The notes under the pieces are model-generated. The model saw only the letters and a list, made by a program, of their open reading frames with translations, was not told the DNA's origin and ran no database searches. From Coprobacillus sp. CAG:826 (GTDB lineage: Bacteria > Bacillota_I > Bacilli_A > RFN20 > CAG-826), in contig FR897045.1 of the NCBI GenBank assembly GCA_000437235.1, positions 101,891 through 164,785 on the forward strand: a stretch of 62,895 nucleotides of DNA, written 5' to 3'. Below, in pieces: positions 24,929-33,679 of the stretch (positions are counted from its first letter, which is position 1; each line of letters begins with the position of its first letter). Both the position numbers and the translations under genes were made by a program.

Positions 24929-26788
24929 ATGGAAACTACAGCACAAAGAGTCGATGGAAAAAGACACAAGATTTTAAATCGCATGAAAGCGTTCTTTAGC
25001 AAAATTTTAAATCACATGAAAGCGTTCTTTAGCAAACCATCGAATATTATTTTGGTAATTTTCGCTGTATTATTGACCATTACCGTAATTATTCCGTTAC
25101 TTTTCTTGTTATTAAATACATTCCAAGTTCATAATGGTGAAAGTGGGTTGGGTAAGCCGGGCACTTATACATTTAATCACTGGAAAACCATTCTAACAAG
25201 TTCAACGTATAATTACGCACTGAATAACTTCTGGAAGCCATTAGGAAACTCGATTTTAATGTCTTTAGTCGCATGCTTCATTTCCGTTTTCTTTGGTGGA
25301 AGTATTGCGTGGTTAATAACGCGTTCAAATTTACCTTGTAAAAAATTTATTTCACTTGTATTTGTTTTCCCATATATTATGCCATCATGGTCGATTGCTA
25401 TGTTCTGGGAGAACCTATTTAAAAACAATTTGATTCCGAATACAACACAGGGCATTTTCCAAGGTTTTTTCGGCATTTGCATGCCAGAAAAATTTGTTTA
25501 TGGATTTTGGCCTTGTGCAATATGTTTAGGAATTCACTATGCGCCATTTGCTTATATTCTCATCGGTGGAATTTTAAGAAATATGGATGCAAACTTAGAA
25601 GAAGCGGCGACGATTTTAAAAGCTTCAAGATGGAAAATCTTAATGAAGATTACTTTGCCGATTGTTATGCCAGCCTTATTATCAACGGTTTTATTGGTAT
25701 TTGCTTCTTCGGTAAGTAGTTATACTGTCCCAATGTTTTTAGGGCCGAAAGCGGGCTTCTATACGATATCGCTGAAAATGAAGAGCTTATTGCAGACTTC
25801 ACAAAAAGTCGGGCAAGGTTATGTAGAAGCCGTTGTCTTATTAATCATGTCTGTTGGTATTTTATTAGTTAATCAGTTTATGACAGGAAAAAGAAAATCT
25901 TTTACCACAGTAACGGGAAAATCTTCACAAGTATCCTTAGTGAAATTAGGTAAAGTAGCGAAACCTGTTATTACGACTTTAGTTATGATTTTCGTTATTT
26001 TCTTTGCGGTAACGCCTCTTTTCACATTTGCCTTAGAAAGTGTAACTAGAGAAAGTGGCAACTTAAAGACACTTACACTTCATTATTGGATTACGAAAGA
26101 GGAAACCAATCAATATATTGCAGGCAGTGTGGGTATTTTAAGAAACAAAACGATTTGGAAAGCTTTTGGCAACTCACTATTGTTATCTTTAGTAAGTGCC
26201 TTCTTTGCCGGAACCTTTGGTATTTTAATTGGTTACTCAGTAGCGAGAAATCGTGGAAGTAAACTAGCAAACTACGTTTCAAACTTAGCGTTCTTCCCAT
26301 ATTTGATTCCTGCTATGAGTTTCTCAGCCGTATATCTTGCGATTTCTTGTACAGAGACGTTCTCGTTCTTATATGAATCAATGGCCCTGATGATGATTGT
26401 TGGCTCTATTAAATTCTTACCATTTGCTTCTCGAAGCGGAACAAGCGCAATGATGCAGGTAAGTGGTGAAATTGAAGAAGCCGCCATTATTGTTGGTGTT
26501 CCATGGTGGAAGAGAATGTTAAAGGTTTTATTCCCAATTCAAAAGTCGAGCTTTATTTCCGGATATTTATTACCATTTATCTCATGTATGAGAGAATTAT
26601 CTTTATTCGTTTTAATTTCAGGTGCGGGTAGCATTTTAACAGCGGTATTACAAACTTATGAAACATACGACGCTATTCAAATGAGCAATGGAATTAACTT
26701 GATTATTATTGTAACTGTTATTGTTATCAATCTGGTTATTAACAAATTGACAGGTGCTTCTATTGATAAAGGTGTAGGAGGAAACTAA
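24929..26788 (+). CDS. ABC importer permease, two fused transmembrane domains (FbpB-type)
   Basis: One 619-residue polypeptide carries both permease halves, as in ferric-iron FbpB and ThiP-like permeases. Each half has an EAA-type loop that docks the ATPase: EEAATILKASRWKILMKI (about 228-245) and EEAAIIVGVPWWKRMLKV (about 514-531). About 12 hydrophobic segments. The N-terminus (about residues 14-36) contains an exact in-frame 33-bp duplication producing ILNRMKAFFSK then ILNHMKAFFSK. TAGGAGAA precedes the ATG. The ATPase gene begins two bases after the stop. Confidence 0.88.
   Translation: METTAQRVDGKRHKILNRMKAFFSKILNHMKAFFSKPSNIILVIFAVLLTITVIIPLLFLLLNTFQVHNGESGLGKPGTYTFNHWKTILTSSTYNYALNNFWKPLGNSILMSLVACFISVFFGGSIAWLITRSNLPCKKFISLVFVFPYIMPSWSIAMFWENLFKNNLIPNTTQGIFQGFFGICMPEKFVYGFWPCAICLGIHYAPFAYILIGGILRNMDANLEEAATILKASRWKILMKITLPIVMPALLSTVLLVFASSVSSYTVPMFLGPKAGFYTISLKMKSLLQTSQKVGQGYVEAVVLLIMSVGILLVNQFMTGKRKSFTTVTGKSSQVSLVKLGKVAKPVITTLVMIFVIFFAVTPLFTFALESVTRESGNLKTLTLHYWITKEETNQYIAGSVGILRNKTIWKAFGNSLLLSLVSAFFAGTFGILIGYSVARNRGSKLANYVSNLAFFPYLIPAMSFSAVYLAISCTETFSFLYESMALMMIVGSIKFLPFASRSGTSAMMQVSGEIEEAAIIVGVPWWKRMLKVLFPIQKSSFISGYLLPFISCMRELSLFVLISGAGSILTAVLQTYETYDAIQMSNGINLIIIVTVIVINLVINKLTGASIDKGVGGN
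24971..25036 (+). repeat. Tandem 33-bp duplication inside the permease gene
   Basis: Bases 24971-25003 and 25004-25036 are the same 33-base unit with one mismatch (G at 24981, A at 25014). The unit is an exact multiple of three, so the frame is kept and 11 residues are repeated. Confidence 0.95.
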
Positions 26789-26789
26789 A

Positions 26790-27908
26790 ATGCCAGAGAT
26801 TATTTTAAAAAATATTACTAAAAGATGGGGAAACTTCGTTGGTGTAGATAACTTAAACTTAGTCATTCCTGATCGTTCATTTATTACTTTACTTGGCCCA
26901 TCTGGATGTGGAAAAACGACCACCCTTCGTATGATTGCGGGTCTAGAGACTCCAACAGAAGGTCAAATTATTATTGATGGTGTGACGGTATTTGATTCTG
27001 AAAAAGGAATCAACGTATCACCAGCAAAAAGAGATGTTGGATTTTTGTTCCAAAACTATGCATTATGGCCACATATGACGGTTTATCAAAACATTGCCTT
27101 TGGTCTAGAAAACTTGAAATGGAAAAAAGAAGATATCAAAGCGCGTGTTCATGAATTACTGGTTATGTTAAAAATTGAACAATTTGAAAAAAGATATCCT
27201 TCCGAACTTTCTGGTGGTCAACAACAACGTGTCGCTATTGCACGTACTTTAGCGCCTCGTCCAAAGGTTTTATTTATGGATGAACCACTAAGTAACCTTG
27301 ATGCGAAATTACGCTTAGAAATGCGTACAGAACTTAAGAGATTACATCTTGAGACCAACTCAACATTCGTCTACGTTACGCACGACCAATTAGAAGCTAT
27401 GACTTTAGCAACGAACGTATGCTTAATGAAAGAAGGTTTATTACAACAATATGAACCTCCTTTAAAAGTATATAGTGAACCGAACAATTTATTTGTCGCA
27501 GACTTCGTTGGTAATCCAACGATGAACTTCGTTAATTGTAGTGCTAAACAAATTTCTGAAAGGGAATTAGAAATTGATTTCCATGGCACACCATTACGTT
27601 TTATGTGCAATGAAGAAATGAAACTAGAGAATGAAGAAGTGGTTTTAGGTATCCGTCCAGAACACATTGTGTTAAGTAAGACGGGACTAAAAGCAAAGGT
27701 TTATTCCACACTTCCTTCTGGTATGGAAACCACTGTTAAAATTTTCTTTAACGACGATATTTTAACTTCTGTCGTCTTTGGAATTATTGACTATGCGGTA
27801 GATACTGAAGTGCATCTCCAATTTACCAGTAACCATATCGTATTGTTTGATAAAGAATCAACCAACCGTATCGCTATTGGTGAATTAAAAATGCCTAGCG
27901 AAGAATAA
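26790..27908 (+). CDS. ABC importer ATP-binding protein (FbpC/PotA-type)
   Basis: 372 residues with all ABC motifs: Walker A GPSGCGKTT (about 34-42), Q-loop, signature LSGGQQQR, Walker B VLFMDEPLSNLD and H-loop VTHDQ. The C-terminal 120 residues (TOBE-like, IRPEHIVL) sense or regulate in this subfamily. Coupled to the permease by close spacing. It energises uptake for the binding protein at 23633. Confidence 0.92.
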   Translation: MPEIILKNITKRWGNFVGVDNLNLVIPDRSFITLLGPSGCGKTTTLRMIAGLETPTEGQIIIDGVTVFDSEKGINVSPAKRDVGFLFQNYALWPHMTVYQNIAFGLENLKWKKEDIKARVHELLVMLKIEQFEKRYPSELSGGQQQRVAIARTLAPRPKVLFMDEPLSNLDAKLRLEMRTELKRLHLETNSTFVYVTHDQLEAMTLATNVCLMKEGLLQQYEPPLKVYSEPNNLFVADFVGNPTMNFVNCSAKQISERELEIDFHGTPLRFMCNEEMKLENEEVVLGIRPEHIVLSKTGLKAKVYSTLPSGMETTVKIFFNDDILTSVVFGIIDYAVDTEVHLQFTSNHIVLFDKESTNRIAIGELKMPSEE

Positions 27909-27916
27909 GCAAAATA

Positions 27917-27945
27917 AAACGGCAATTTTATTTGCCGTTTTTCTT
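27917..27945. terminator. Bidirectional terminator between the ABC operon and the RDD gene
   Basis: AAACGGCAA (27918-27926) pairs with TTGCCGTTT (27933-27941), flanked by A and T runs. The last codons of the leftward RDD gene lie inside it. Confidence 0.85.
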
Positions 27946-28746
27946 TTGCTCATTTTTCTCTTCTTCAGGAAGATCTTCTTGTAGTCCAATGAATTGTTCT
28001 TGAATAACTTTAGTTCCACTTAATATTTCATGTAAGGTAAGAGCGGGTTTGGTAGCTACTACAAATATCGTAGCGAGTAAAGGGAGAATAATATATAGGA
28101 AACTTGTCAAAAAGTATCTAAAAAGAATATTTTCCACAACGAAGAGAATAAAGAAACGAAGCATTATTTTAACATTGCTGGCTAACTCATTATTCTTTAA
28201 ATTCACTAACGCTTGCTTACAAATCATCATACCGATGGTTCGTTTTTTCTTATCAAAAATAGGAATGATTAATTCAAAAGTTAACAGGGATATCGCAATA
28301 GAACCTGTATAAACTAGAAAATAATTACGATAGAATTTTCCATAATTTTTCTTATAAGTTTCAGATTCATTTAATTTGGTTTGTAAATTCGTAAGAGCGG
28401 TTTGACATTTTTCCGCTATGTCATCATCGGATAATGTTGAATCCTTTTCTTTTAATTCTTTTAAATAAGCGTTGGAATCTAACGTATAAATTCCATAATC
28501 CGAACCTTTCATATACGGATATTCATTCGCATCACAAATTCGAATAACTTCATTATTGATATTTTGAATATAAGAAGCGGAGTAGCGTTCTATACATTTG
28601 GTTCCAATGGTGTAAAAAAGCAAGACGTAAAATAAAACGAAAATCAAAAAATCAATAAAAGCAGACAGAAATCGCTTCTTTTTTGATATTTTTTCTACGT
28701 CCTTCATTCCATATAATAGTTCTAAATCATCATTTGCGTTTGCCAA
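27928..28746 (-). CDS. RDD-family membrane protein
   Basis: 272 residues with the RDD signature region RFLSAFIDFLIFVL near the N-terminus, then a large extracytoplasmic loop, PIFDKKKRTIGMM on the cytosolic face, and further hydrophobic segments. RDD proteins are of mixed, often unknown, function (some transport or stress roles). No ATG is near the start: the best start is TTG at 28746, with AAGGAG in the end of the upstream HAD gene nine bases away; the first in-frame ATG (residue 14) has no ribosome binding site. It is the second gene of an operon with the Cof phosphatase. Confidence 0.75.
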   Translation of the reverse strand: MANANDDLELLYGMKDVEKISKKKRFLSAFIDFLIFVLFYVLLFYTIGTKCIERYSASYIQNINNEVIRICDANEYPYMKGSDYGIYTLDSNAYLKELKEKDSTLSDDDIAEKCQTALTNLQTKLNESETYKKNYGKFYRNYFLVYTGSIAISLLTFELIIPIFDKKKRTIGMMICKQALVNLKNNELASNVKIMLRFFILFVVENILFRYFLTSFLYIILPLLATIFVVATKPALTLHEILSGTKVIQEQFIGLQEDLPEEEKNEQKKNGK

Positions 28747-28750
28747 GGTT

Positions 28751-29563
28751 TTAGTCTCCTTTTATTTCATCAATCATATGTAATTTTATTAAAGCCGCTG
28801 CAATACCATTATGATTATGATCAAGGGTATGTAACGAGAATCTTTTTTTGAGTTCATTCGGGGCATTTCCCATTAAAAAGCCATAATGAACTTCATTTAA
28901 CATTTCGACATCATTATAATTATCACCAAAAGCAACTGCATCATCAAGTGAATAGTTTTCAATTTTACAGAATTCTCGAATGGCTGTAGCTTTGGTGATT
29001 CCGCTTTGCATGATTTCTAAAAGAATTGGGGAAGATTTTACAATGGAAAATTGAGGGAATTGTTGGTTTAAATCTTCTTCAATTTCTAATATTCTATCAG
29101 GGTTGCAAATGCATAAAATTTTATGTACAACCGAAGAAGAAAGCGTATCAATGGTACCTTCTAAAGAGGTTGCTTCTACGATGGTTTCTTCTCTTATAAT
29201 CCGCGGATCTTTTCTTGATTTTACTATCCATTCATCAAAAGAATAAAGACACCACGATAAATCGAAATTTTTTTCTTCTATGTACTGAAGAATTTTCCGT
29301 GCCTCTTCTTTTTGAATTCCTTTATGATATAAAACATCATGATTTTCATTCAGTATCAGAGCGCCACTATAAGAAATAATAGGACAATGAAGCTGATATC
29401 TTTTTAAAATGGGATAAATACCCGAAGGACTACGGGCAGAAACGATAACAAAAGGGATGTTTTTCTTTTCTACTTCCTTTATCGCAATTTCGGTTTTTTT
29501 ACTGATGCGATGCTCGGCATTTAATAAAGTTCCATCCACATCGCTAAAAACGATATATTTCAT
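28751..29563 (-). CDS. Cof-type HAD-superfamily phosphatase
   Basis: 270 residues. Motif I is DVDGTLLNAE (Asp8/Asp10 region), motif II is a VSARS-type segment, the C2 cap occupies the middle, and motif IV is FGDNYNDVEML. Cof-type enzymes dephosphorylate sugar phosphates or pyridoxal phosphate; the substrate cannot be told. GGAGG precedes the ATG. A strong minus-strand promoter (29590-29618) drives it and the RDD gene. Confidence 0.9.
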   Translation of the reverse strand: MKYIVFSDVDGTLLNAEHRISKKTEIAIKEVEKKNIPFVIVSARSPSGIYPILKRYQLHCPIISYSGALILNENHDVLYHKGIQKEEARKILQYIEEKNFDLSWCLYSFDEWIVKSRKDPRIIREETIVEATSLEGTIDTLSSSVVHKILCICNPDRILEIEEDLNQQFPQFSIVKSSPILLEIMQSGITKATAIREFCKIENYSLDDAVAFGDNYNDVEMLNEVHYGFLMGNAPNELKKRFSLHTLDHNHNGIAAALIKLHMIDEIKGD

Positions 29564-29589
29564 TAAAAAACCTCCTTTTTGCTAGATTT

Positions 29590-29618
29590 ATTATACCGAA
29601 ATTTGTGCTCACTTGCAA
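29590..29618 (-). promoter_or_regulatory. Promoter of the Cof phosphatase/RDD operon
   Basis: Read leftward: TTGCAA (29618-29613), 17-bp spacer, TATAAT (29595-29590). Confidence 0.8.
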
Positions 29619-29639
29619 TTTTTTAAAATGAAAAATATA

Positions 29640-29668
29640 TTGTCATGAAACCGCTAACAAGGTAAAAT
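29640..29668 (+). promoter_or_regulatory. Promoter of preT-preA
   Basis: TTGTCA (29640-29645), 17-bp spacer, TAAAAT (29663-29668). The AGGAGGA site (29694-29700) and ATG at 29707 follow. Confidence 0.75.
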
Positions 29669-29706
29669 ATAAGTAGAAAATTTTAATGAAATTAGGAGGA
29701 AGATTC

Positions 29707-30945
29707 ATGAAATCTTATCATGAAGAATGGGAACCTGCTTATAGTCCAGATTTAGTGATTGAAGAAGCATCTCGATGTTTATTATGTTTAGATGCTCCTT
29801 GTTCTTCATCTTGTCCAGCAGGAACAGACCCAGCTAAATTTATTCGTAGTGTGCGTTTCCGTAATTTTAAAGGTGCGGCAGAAACGATTCGTATTAATAA
29901 TGCCTTAGGTGCTGTATGTGCGCGCGTATGTCCAACAGAAAAGTATTGTCAATTAGCGTGCTCTAGAACACAAATTGATCGTCCAATTGATATTGGAAGA
30001 ATTCAAAAGTATGTGACCGATTTTGAAGATCGTATTCAAATGAAAGTTTATCATAAAGAAGTTTCTACTGGAAAAAGAGTAGCCATTATTGGCGCAGGGC
30101 CTTCCGGTTTACAAGCAGCGGCTTCTTTAGCGTTAAAAGGTCATGAAGTTACCATTTATGAAAGCCAAGAAAAAGCGGGTGGTTGGTTACGTTATGGTAT
30201 TCCAGAGTATCGTTTACCGAATGAAATCGTTGATAAAGAAATTCATCGCATTGAAGAATTAGGTGTAAAGATTGTAACGAATACAAATATCGATGATAAT
30301 CAACTTGCAAAATTATTAAAAGAATACGATGCGGTTTTATTATCGACAGGTTCACCAACCGGTCGTATTTTACCGATTTTTGAAAAAGCTAAAAATGTGG
30401 AAACCGCGGTTCACTTCTTAGCAACAGTAAAAGAAGCAAAAGGCAATGTCGAGGTTCCAAATAAAGTATTAATTATTGGTGGTGGCGATGTCGCTATGGA
30501 CGCTGCTACAACTTTAAAAGCATTAGGTGCTGAAGATGTAGTTGCTGTTGCTAGAGAAACTGTCGCTCGTTTCCCAGCCAGTAAAGAAGAATATCAAACC
30601 TCTCATGAAGCAAGAGTGTCTATTATTGATGGCTTTACGCCTGTTGATGTGAAGGATAACACTGTAACATTTGAACATGTTTCCATGCAAGGTAAACTTG
30701 AAATTACCGCTGATTTAATTCTTATCGCTTGTGGACAAATCTCTTCTTTAGAAAGTATGAAGAGCATTCCGCAAACCCGTGGAGAAGCAGAAACTGATGG
30801 TAGTTTAGTAAAAGGATTCCATAACTTATTTGTAGCGGGTGACATCGTTAAAGGCGATAAAAGTGTGGTTTATGCCGTTAGAACCGGTAAAGTCGCAGCG
30901 AATGATATCGATAACTATTTAAAAGGAGGAAAGAAAAATGACTGA
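29707..30945 (+). CDS. preT: NAD-dependent dihydropyrimidine dehydrogenase, PreT-like subunit
   Basis: FAD/iron-sulfur NAD(P)H subunit that feeds electrons to PreA for reduction of uracil/thymine or a related ring. An N-terminal cysteine-rich domain (CLLCLDAPCSSSCPAG, then CARVCPTEKYCQ) carries [4Fe-4S] clusters. The FAD P-loop is IIGAGPSGLQAA and the NAD P-loop IIGGGDVAMDAA. 412 residues. The ATG at 29707 follows AGGAGGA; an earlier ATG at 29686 is rejected because that ribosome binding site lies inside its reading frame. It overlaps preA by eight bases. Confidence 0.88.
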   Translation: MKSYHEEWEPAYSPDLVIEEASRCLLCLDAPCSSSCPAGTDPAKFIRSVRFRNFKGAAETIRINNALGAVCARVCPTEKYCQLACSRTQIDRPIDIGRIQKYVTDFEDRIQMKVYHKEVSTGKRVAIIGAGPSGLQAAASLALKGHEVTIYESQEKAGGWLRYGIPEYRLPNEIVDKEIHRIEELGVKIVTNTNIDDNQLAKLLKEYDAVLLSTGSPTGRILPIFEKAKNVETAVHFLATVKEAKGNVEVPNKVLIIGGGDVAMDAATTLKALGAEDVVAVARETVARFPASKEEYQTSHEARVSIIDGFTPVDVKDNTVTFEHVSMQGKLEITADLILIACGQISSLESMKSIPQTRGEAETDGSLVKGFHNLFVAGDIVKGDKSVVYAVRTGKVAANDIDNYLKGGKKND

Positions 30946-32173
30946 TTTATCCATTGATTTTTTAGGTGTTCATTTTCCTAACCCATTCTGTTTATCCTCC
31001 TCACCGGTAGGTAACTGCTATGAAATGTGCGCCAAAGCCTACGAAACCGGTTGGGGTGGCGTAGTGTTTAAGACCATCGGTCCTAAACATTTCGTCATTC
31101 GCGAAGTTTCTCCACGCTTTGATGCTTTAAGAAAAGAAGCAACCCCATGGATTGGTTTTAAAAACATGGAACAAATTGCTGAACATAGTCTAGAAGACAA
31201 TTTAAGAGACTTAAGAAGATTAAAAGAGAATTACCCTAACCACGTTCTTATCGCTTCAATTATGGGCACAAATGAAGAGGATTGGGTCGAATTAGCAAGG
31301 CTAGTGGAAGAAGCTGGTGCCGATATGATTGAAATGAACTTATCTTGCCCACAAATGACTTCTCACGCAATGGGATCCGATGTTGGAAGTAACCCGGCTT
31401 TATGTAAAAAGTATTGTGAAGCCGTAAAAAGAGGCTCTAAATTACCAATGATGGCGAAGATGACACCGAACATTGGTGATATGTGTGAAGTTGCTATCGC
31501 TTGTATCGCTGGTGGCGCGGATGGTATTGCCGCTATTAACACGGTTAAATCCATTTTAAATATCGATTTAGAAAAAAAGATTGGTCTTCCTATTGTAAAC
31601 GGAAAATCTTCCATCTCTGGTTATTCAGGAAAAGCGGTAAAACCAATTGCGTTACGCTTTATTCAACAAATGCGGACAAATCCTCAATTAAAGAATGTTC
31701 CTATTTCTGGTATTGGTGGTATCGAAACTTGGGAAGATGCTTGTGAATTCTTCTTATTAGGAGCAACAACTTTACAAGTAACCACCGCAATTATGCAATA
31801 TGGTTATCGTATTGTTGAAGATTTAATTTCCGGTATGTCCTATTATTTAGAAGATCATGGTTATCATCATCTTTCTGAAATTATCGGATTAGCGAATGAT
31901 AATATTATTCCTTGTGAAGAATTAGACCGTGATTATATCGTTTATCCAAAATTTAATGAAGAAACTTGTGTAGGCTGTGGCCGCTGCTACATTTCTTGTT
32001 TTGATGGAGGCCATCAAGCGATTGTCTTTGATGAAGAAAAACGTAGACCATCGGTAAATAAAGAAAAATGTGTTGGATGCCATCTATGCGCAACCGTATG
32101 TCCAACGCGTTCTATCTCAAAAGGTGAAATCTTCTATAAAAACGGAGATAGAAAAGAAAAACCGATATTATAA
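30938..32173 (+). CDS. preA: NAD-dependent dihydropyrimidine dehydrogenase, PreA-like subunit
   Basis: FMN-binding TIM barrel of the dihydroorotate/dihydropyrimidine dehydrogenase family fused to a C-terminal bacterial ferredoxin domain with CVGCGRC...C and CVGCHLC...C. SCPQMTSHAMGSD contains the catalytic cysteine region. It is the pyrimidine-reducing subunit paired with PreT. 411 residues. No hydantoinase or beta-ureidopropionase gene is in the window, so whether a full degradation pathway exists is unknown. Confidence 0.9.
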   Translation: MTDLSIDFLGVHFPNPFCLSSSPVGNCYEMCAKAYETGWGGVVFKTIGPKHFVIREVSPRFDALRKEATPWIGFKNMEQIAEHSLEDNLRDLRRLKENYPNHVLIASIMGTNEEDWVELARLVEEAGADMIEMNLSCPQMTSHAMGSDVGSNPALCKKYCEAVKRGSKLPMMAKMTPNIGDMCEVAIACIAGGADGIAAINTVKSILNIDLEKKIGLPIVNGKSSISGYSGKAVKPIALRFIQQMRTNPQLKNVPISGIGGIETWEDACEFFLLGATTLQVTTAIMQYGYRIVEDLISGMSYYLEDHGYHHLSEIIGLANDNIIPCEELDRDYIVYPKFNEETCVGCGRCYISCFDGGHQAIVFDEEKRRPSVNKEKCVGCHLCATVCPTRSISKGEIFYKNGDRKEKPIL

Positions 32174-32182
32174 AGGAAACGA

Positions 32183-32210
32183 AAAAGCGAGGATTTATCC
32201 TCGTTTTTTT
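32183..32210 (+). terminator. Rho-independent terminator of preT-preA
   Basis: CGAGGAT (32188-32194) pairs with ATCCTCG (32197-32203), giving an effective four-base loop, followed by seven T. Confidence 0.85.
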
Positions 32211-32267
32211 GTTATCTTTTCTATTTTTGGGGAATGATGTAAAATAGAGTGGAAAAGAGGGATGATG

Positions 32268-33623
32268 ATGAATTTATCAAAAGTACAAGTAAAGCCTATT
32301 AAAAAAGAAGTTGAATTGTTAGGAAATTTTGAAGAAACAAATTTAGGCTATATAACCCTAGAATTAGCCAAAGAAGAAGCAGAAAGATGCTTACATTGTC
32401 CGCATGCTCCTTGTATGAAAGCTTGTCCAGCTCATAATCATATTCCTGATTTTATTGAACAAATCAAAAATAGAAATGGCTTAGAGGCCAATAAAATATT
32501 ACGTATTACTACAATTTTTTCTTCCATTTGTGGTCGCGTATGCCCGCATGAAAAACAATGTGAAAGCGTATGTGTTCGAGCAAGAAATGGTGAAGCGGTC
32601 GCTATTCGTAATTTAGAGCGGTTTGCCTCAACTTTTATAGTAACTATGGAAAAGCCTAAAGAAGAAAGAAAAGAAAGAATTGCCATTATTGGTGCTGGTC
32701 CTGCAGGGCTTATGTGTGCCTATCGCTTGAGAACACATGGTTATCAAGTGGATATTTATGATGAAAATCCAAAAGCAGGTGGAGCCTTAACTTATTTGAT
32801 TCCATCTTTCCGTTTGCCTTATGAAGAAGTTGAAAAAGTCGTTAAGAATTTAGAAGGTATGGGTGTTCATTTCTTCTTAAATCATAAGATTGAAGGAGAT
32901 TTAGAAACCTTTATTACGGATCATGGTTATCAAAAAATGGTAGTGGCTACTGGCGCAACAAAAGATAAATATATGCATTTACCCGGAGAGAATTTAGAAA
33001 ATGTTTGGCCAGCGAATGCATTACTCATTAAAGCGAAAAAAATTATGCTTCACGAAATAGAAGAAGAATTACCTTTAAAAAATGCGAAAAAGGTTGTAGT
33101 TATTGGTGGCGGAAATACGGCGATGGACGCTGCTTCATACTTACGTAGATTAGGTGTAGAAGTTATCGTAATGTATCGACGCTCAGAAGAAGAAATGCCC
33201 GCGAATAAAGAAGAACTTGAAGAAGCAAAAAAAGAAGGTATTCAATTCATGTTTTTAACGAATCCTAACGCTTTTTTAGGAGAAAAAGAGGTTTCTGCTA
33301 TTTCTTTTGTACATATGGAGCTATTAGATGAACTCGATAAAAGCGGTAGAAAGAAATGTAGAGAAAAACCAAATTCACAAGAGAATTTGCAAGGAGTTGG
33401 TGGTGTAGTTACCGCTATCAGTGCTTCTAGCAATATTGAATTCATTCCTAATGCATTTGATATGAGTCCGTGGGGAAGTATTGTTGTAAATGAAGAAGGT
33501 AAAACAAGTAATAATCAATTTTATGCAGGCGGCGATGTTGTAACGGGTCCTTTAACCATTGTTCATGCAATGAAAGCAGGGGACACCATCGCAGAATCTA
33601 TTCATCAATCTTTTAATCAATAA
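32268..33623 (+). CDS. GltD/PreT/NfnB-like NAD(P)H flavoprotein
   Basis: 451 residues with the same plan as PreT: an N-terminal [4Fe-4S] domain (CLHCPHAPCMKACPAH, CGRVCPHEKQCE), FAD P-loop IIGAGPAGLMCA and NAD(P) P-loop VIGGGNTAMDAA, and a MYRRSEEEMPA segment common in the glutamate-synthase small subunit. No large glutamate-synthase subunit (GltB) or NfnA lies next to it, so the partner is unknown. It could be GltA/GltD, an NfnB-like bifurcating subunit or another ferredoxin/NAD(P)H linker. The third of three tandem ATGs (32268) has the best spacing from AAGAGGG. A weak TAAAAT (32240-32245) precedes it. Confidence 0.7.
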   Translation: MNLSKVQVKPIKKEVELLGNFEETNLGYITLELAKEEAERCLHCPHAPCMKACPAHNHIPDFIEQIKNRNGLEANKILRITTIFSSICGRVCPHEKQCESVCVRARNGEAVAIRNLERFASTFIVTMEKPKEERKERIAIIGAGPAGLMCAYRLRTHGYQVDIYDENPKAGGALTYLIPSFRLPYEEVEKVVKNLEGMGVHFFLNHKIEGDLETFITDHGYQKMVVATGATKDKYMHLPGENLENVWPANALLIKAKKIMLHEIEEELPLKNAKKVVVIGGGNTAMDAASYLRRLGVEVIVMYRRSEEEMPANKEELEEAKKEGIQFMFLTNPNAFLGEKEVSAISFVHMELLDELDKSGRKKCREKPNSQENLQGVGGVVTAISASSNIEFIPNAFDMSPWGSIVVNEEGKTSNNQFYAGGDVVTGPLTIVHAMKAGDTIAESIHQSFNQ

Positions 33624-33624
33624 A

Positions 33625-33663
33625 TAAAAAATGGGTAAAGTGTGATAACTTACCCATTTTTTT
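33625..33663. terminator. Bidirectional terminator between the flavoprotein and flippase genes
   Basis: An A-rich tract and ATGGGTAA (33631-33638) pair with TTACCCAT (33650-33657), followed by seven T. The two flanking genes converge here. Confidence 0.85.
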
Positions 33664-33679
33664 ATGATGTGGTTACAAT

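Noticed and set aside
24971..25036. Two direct repeats resembling a CRISPR unit
   Set aside because: Units are adjacent, without spacers, and lie in a coding frame in multiples of three.
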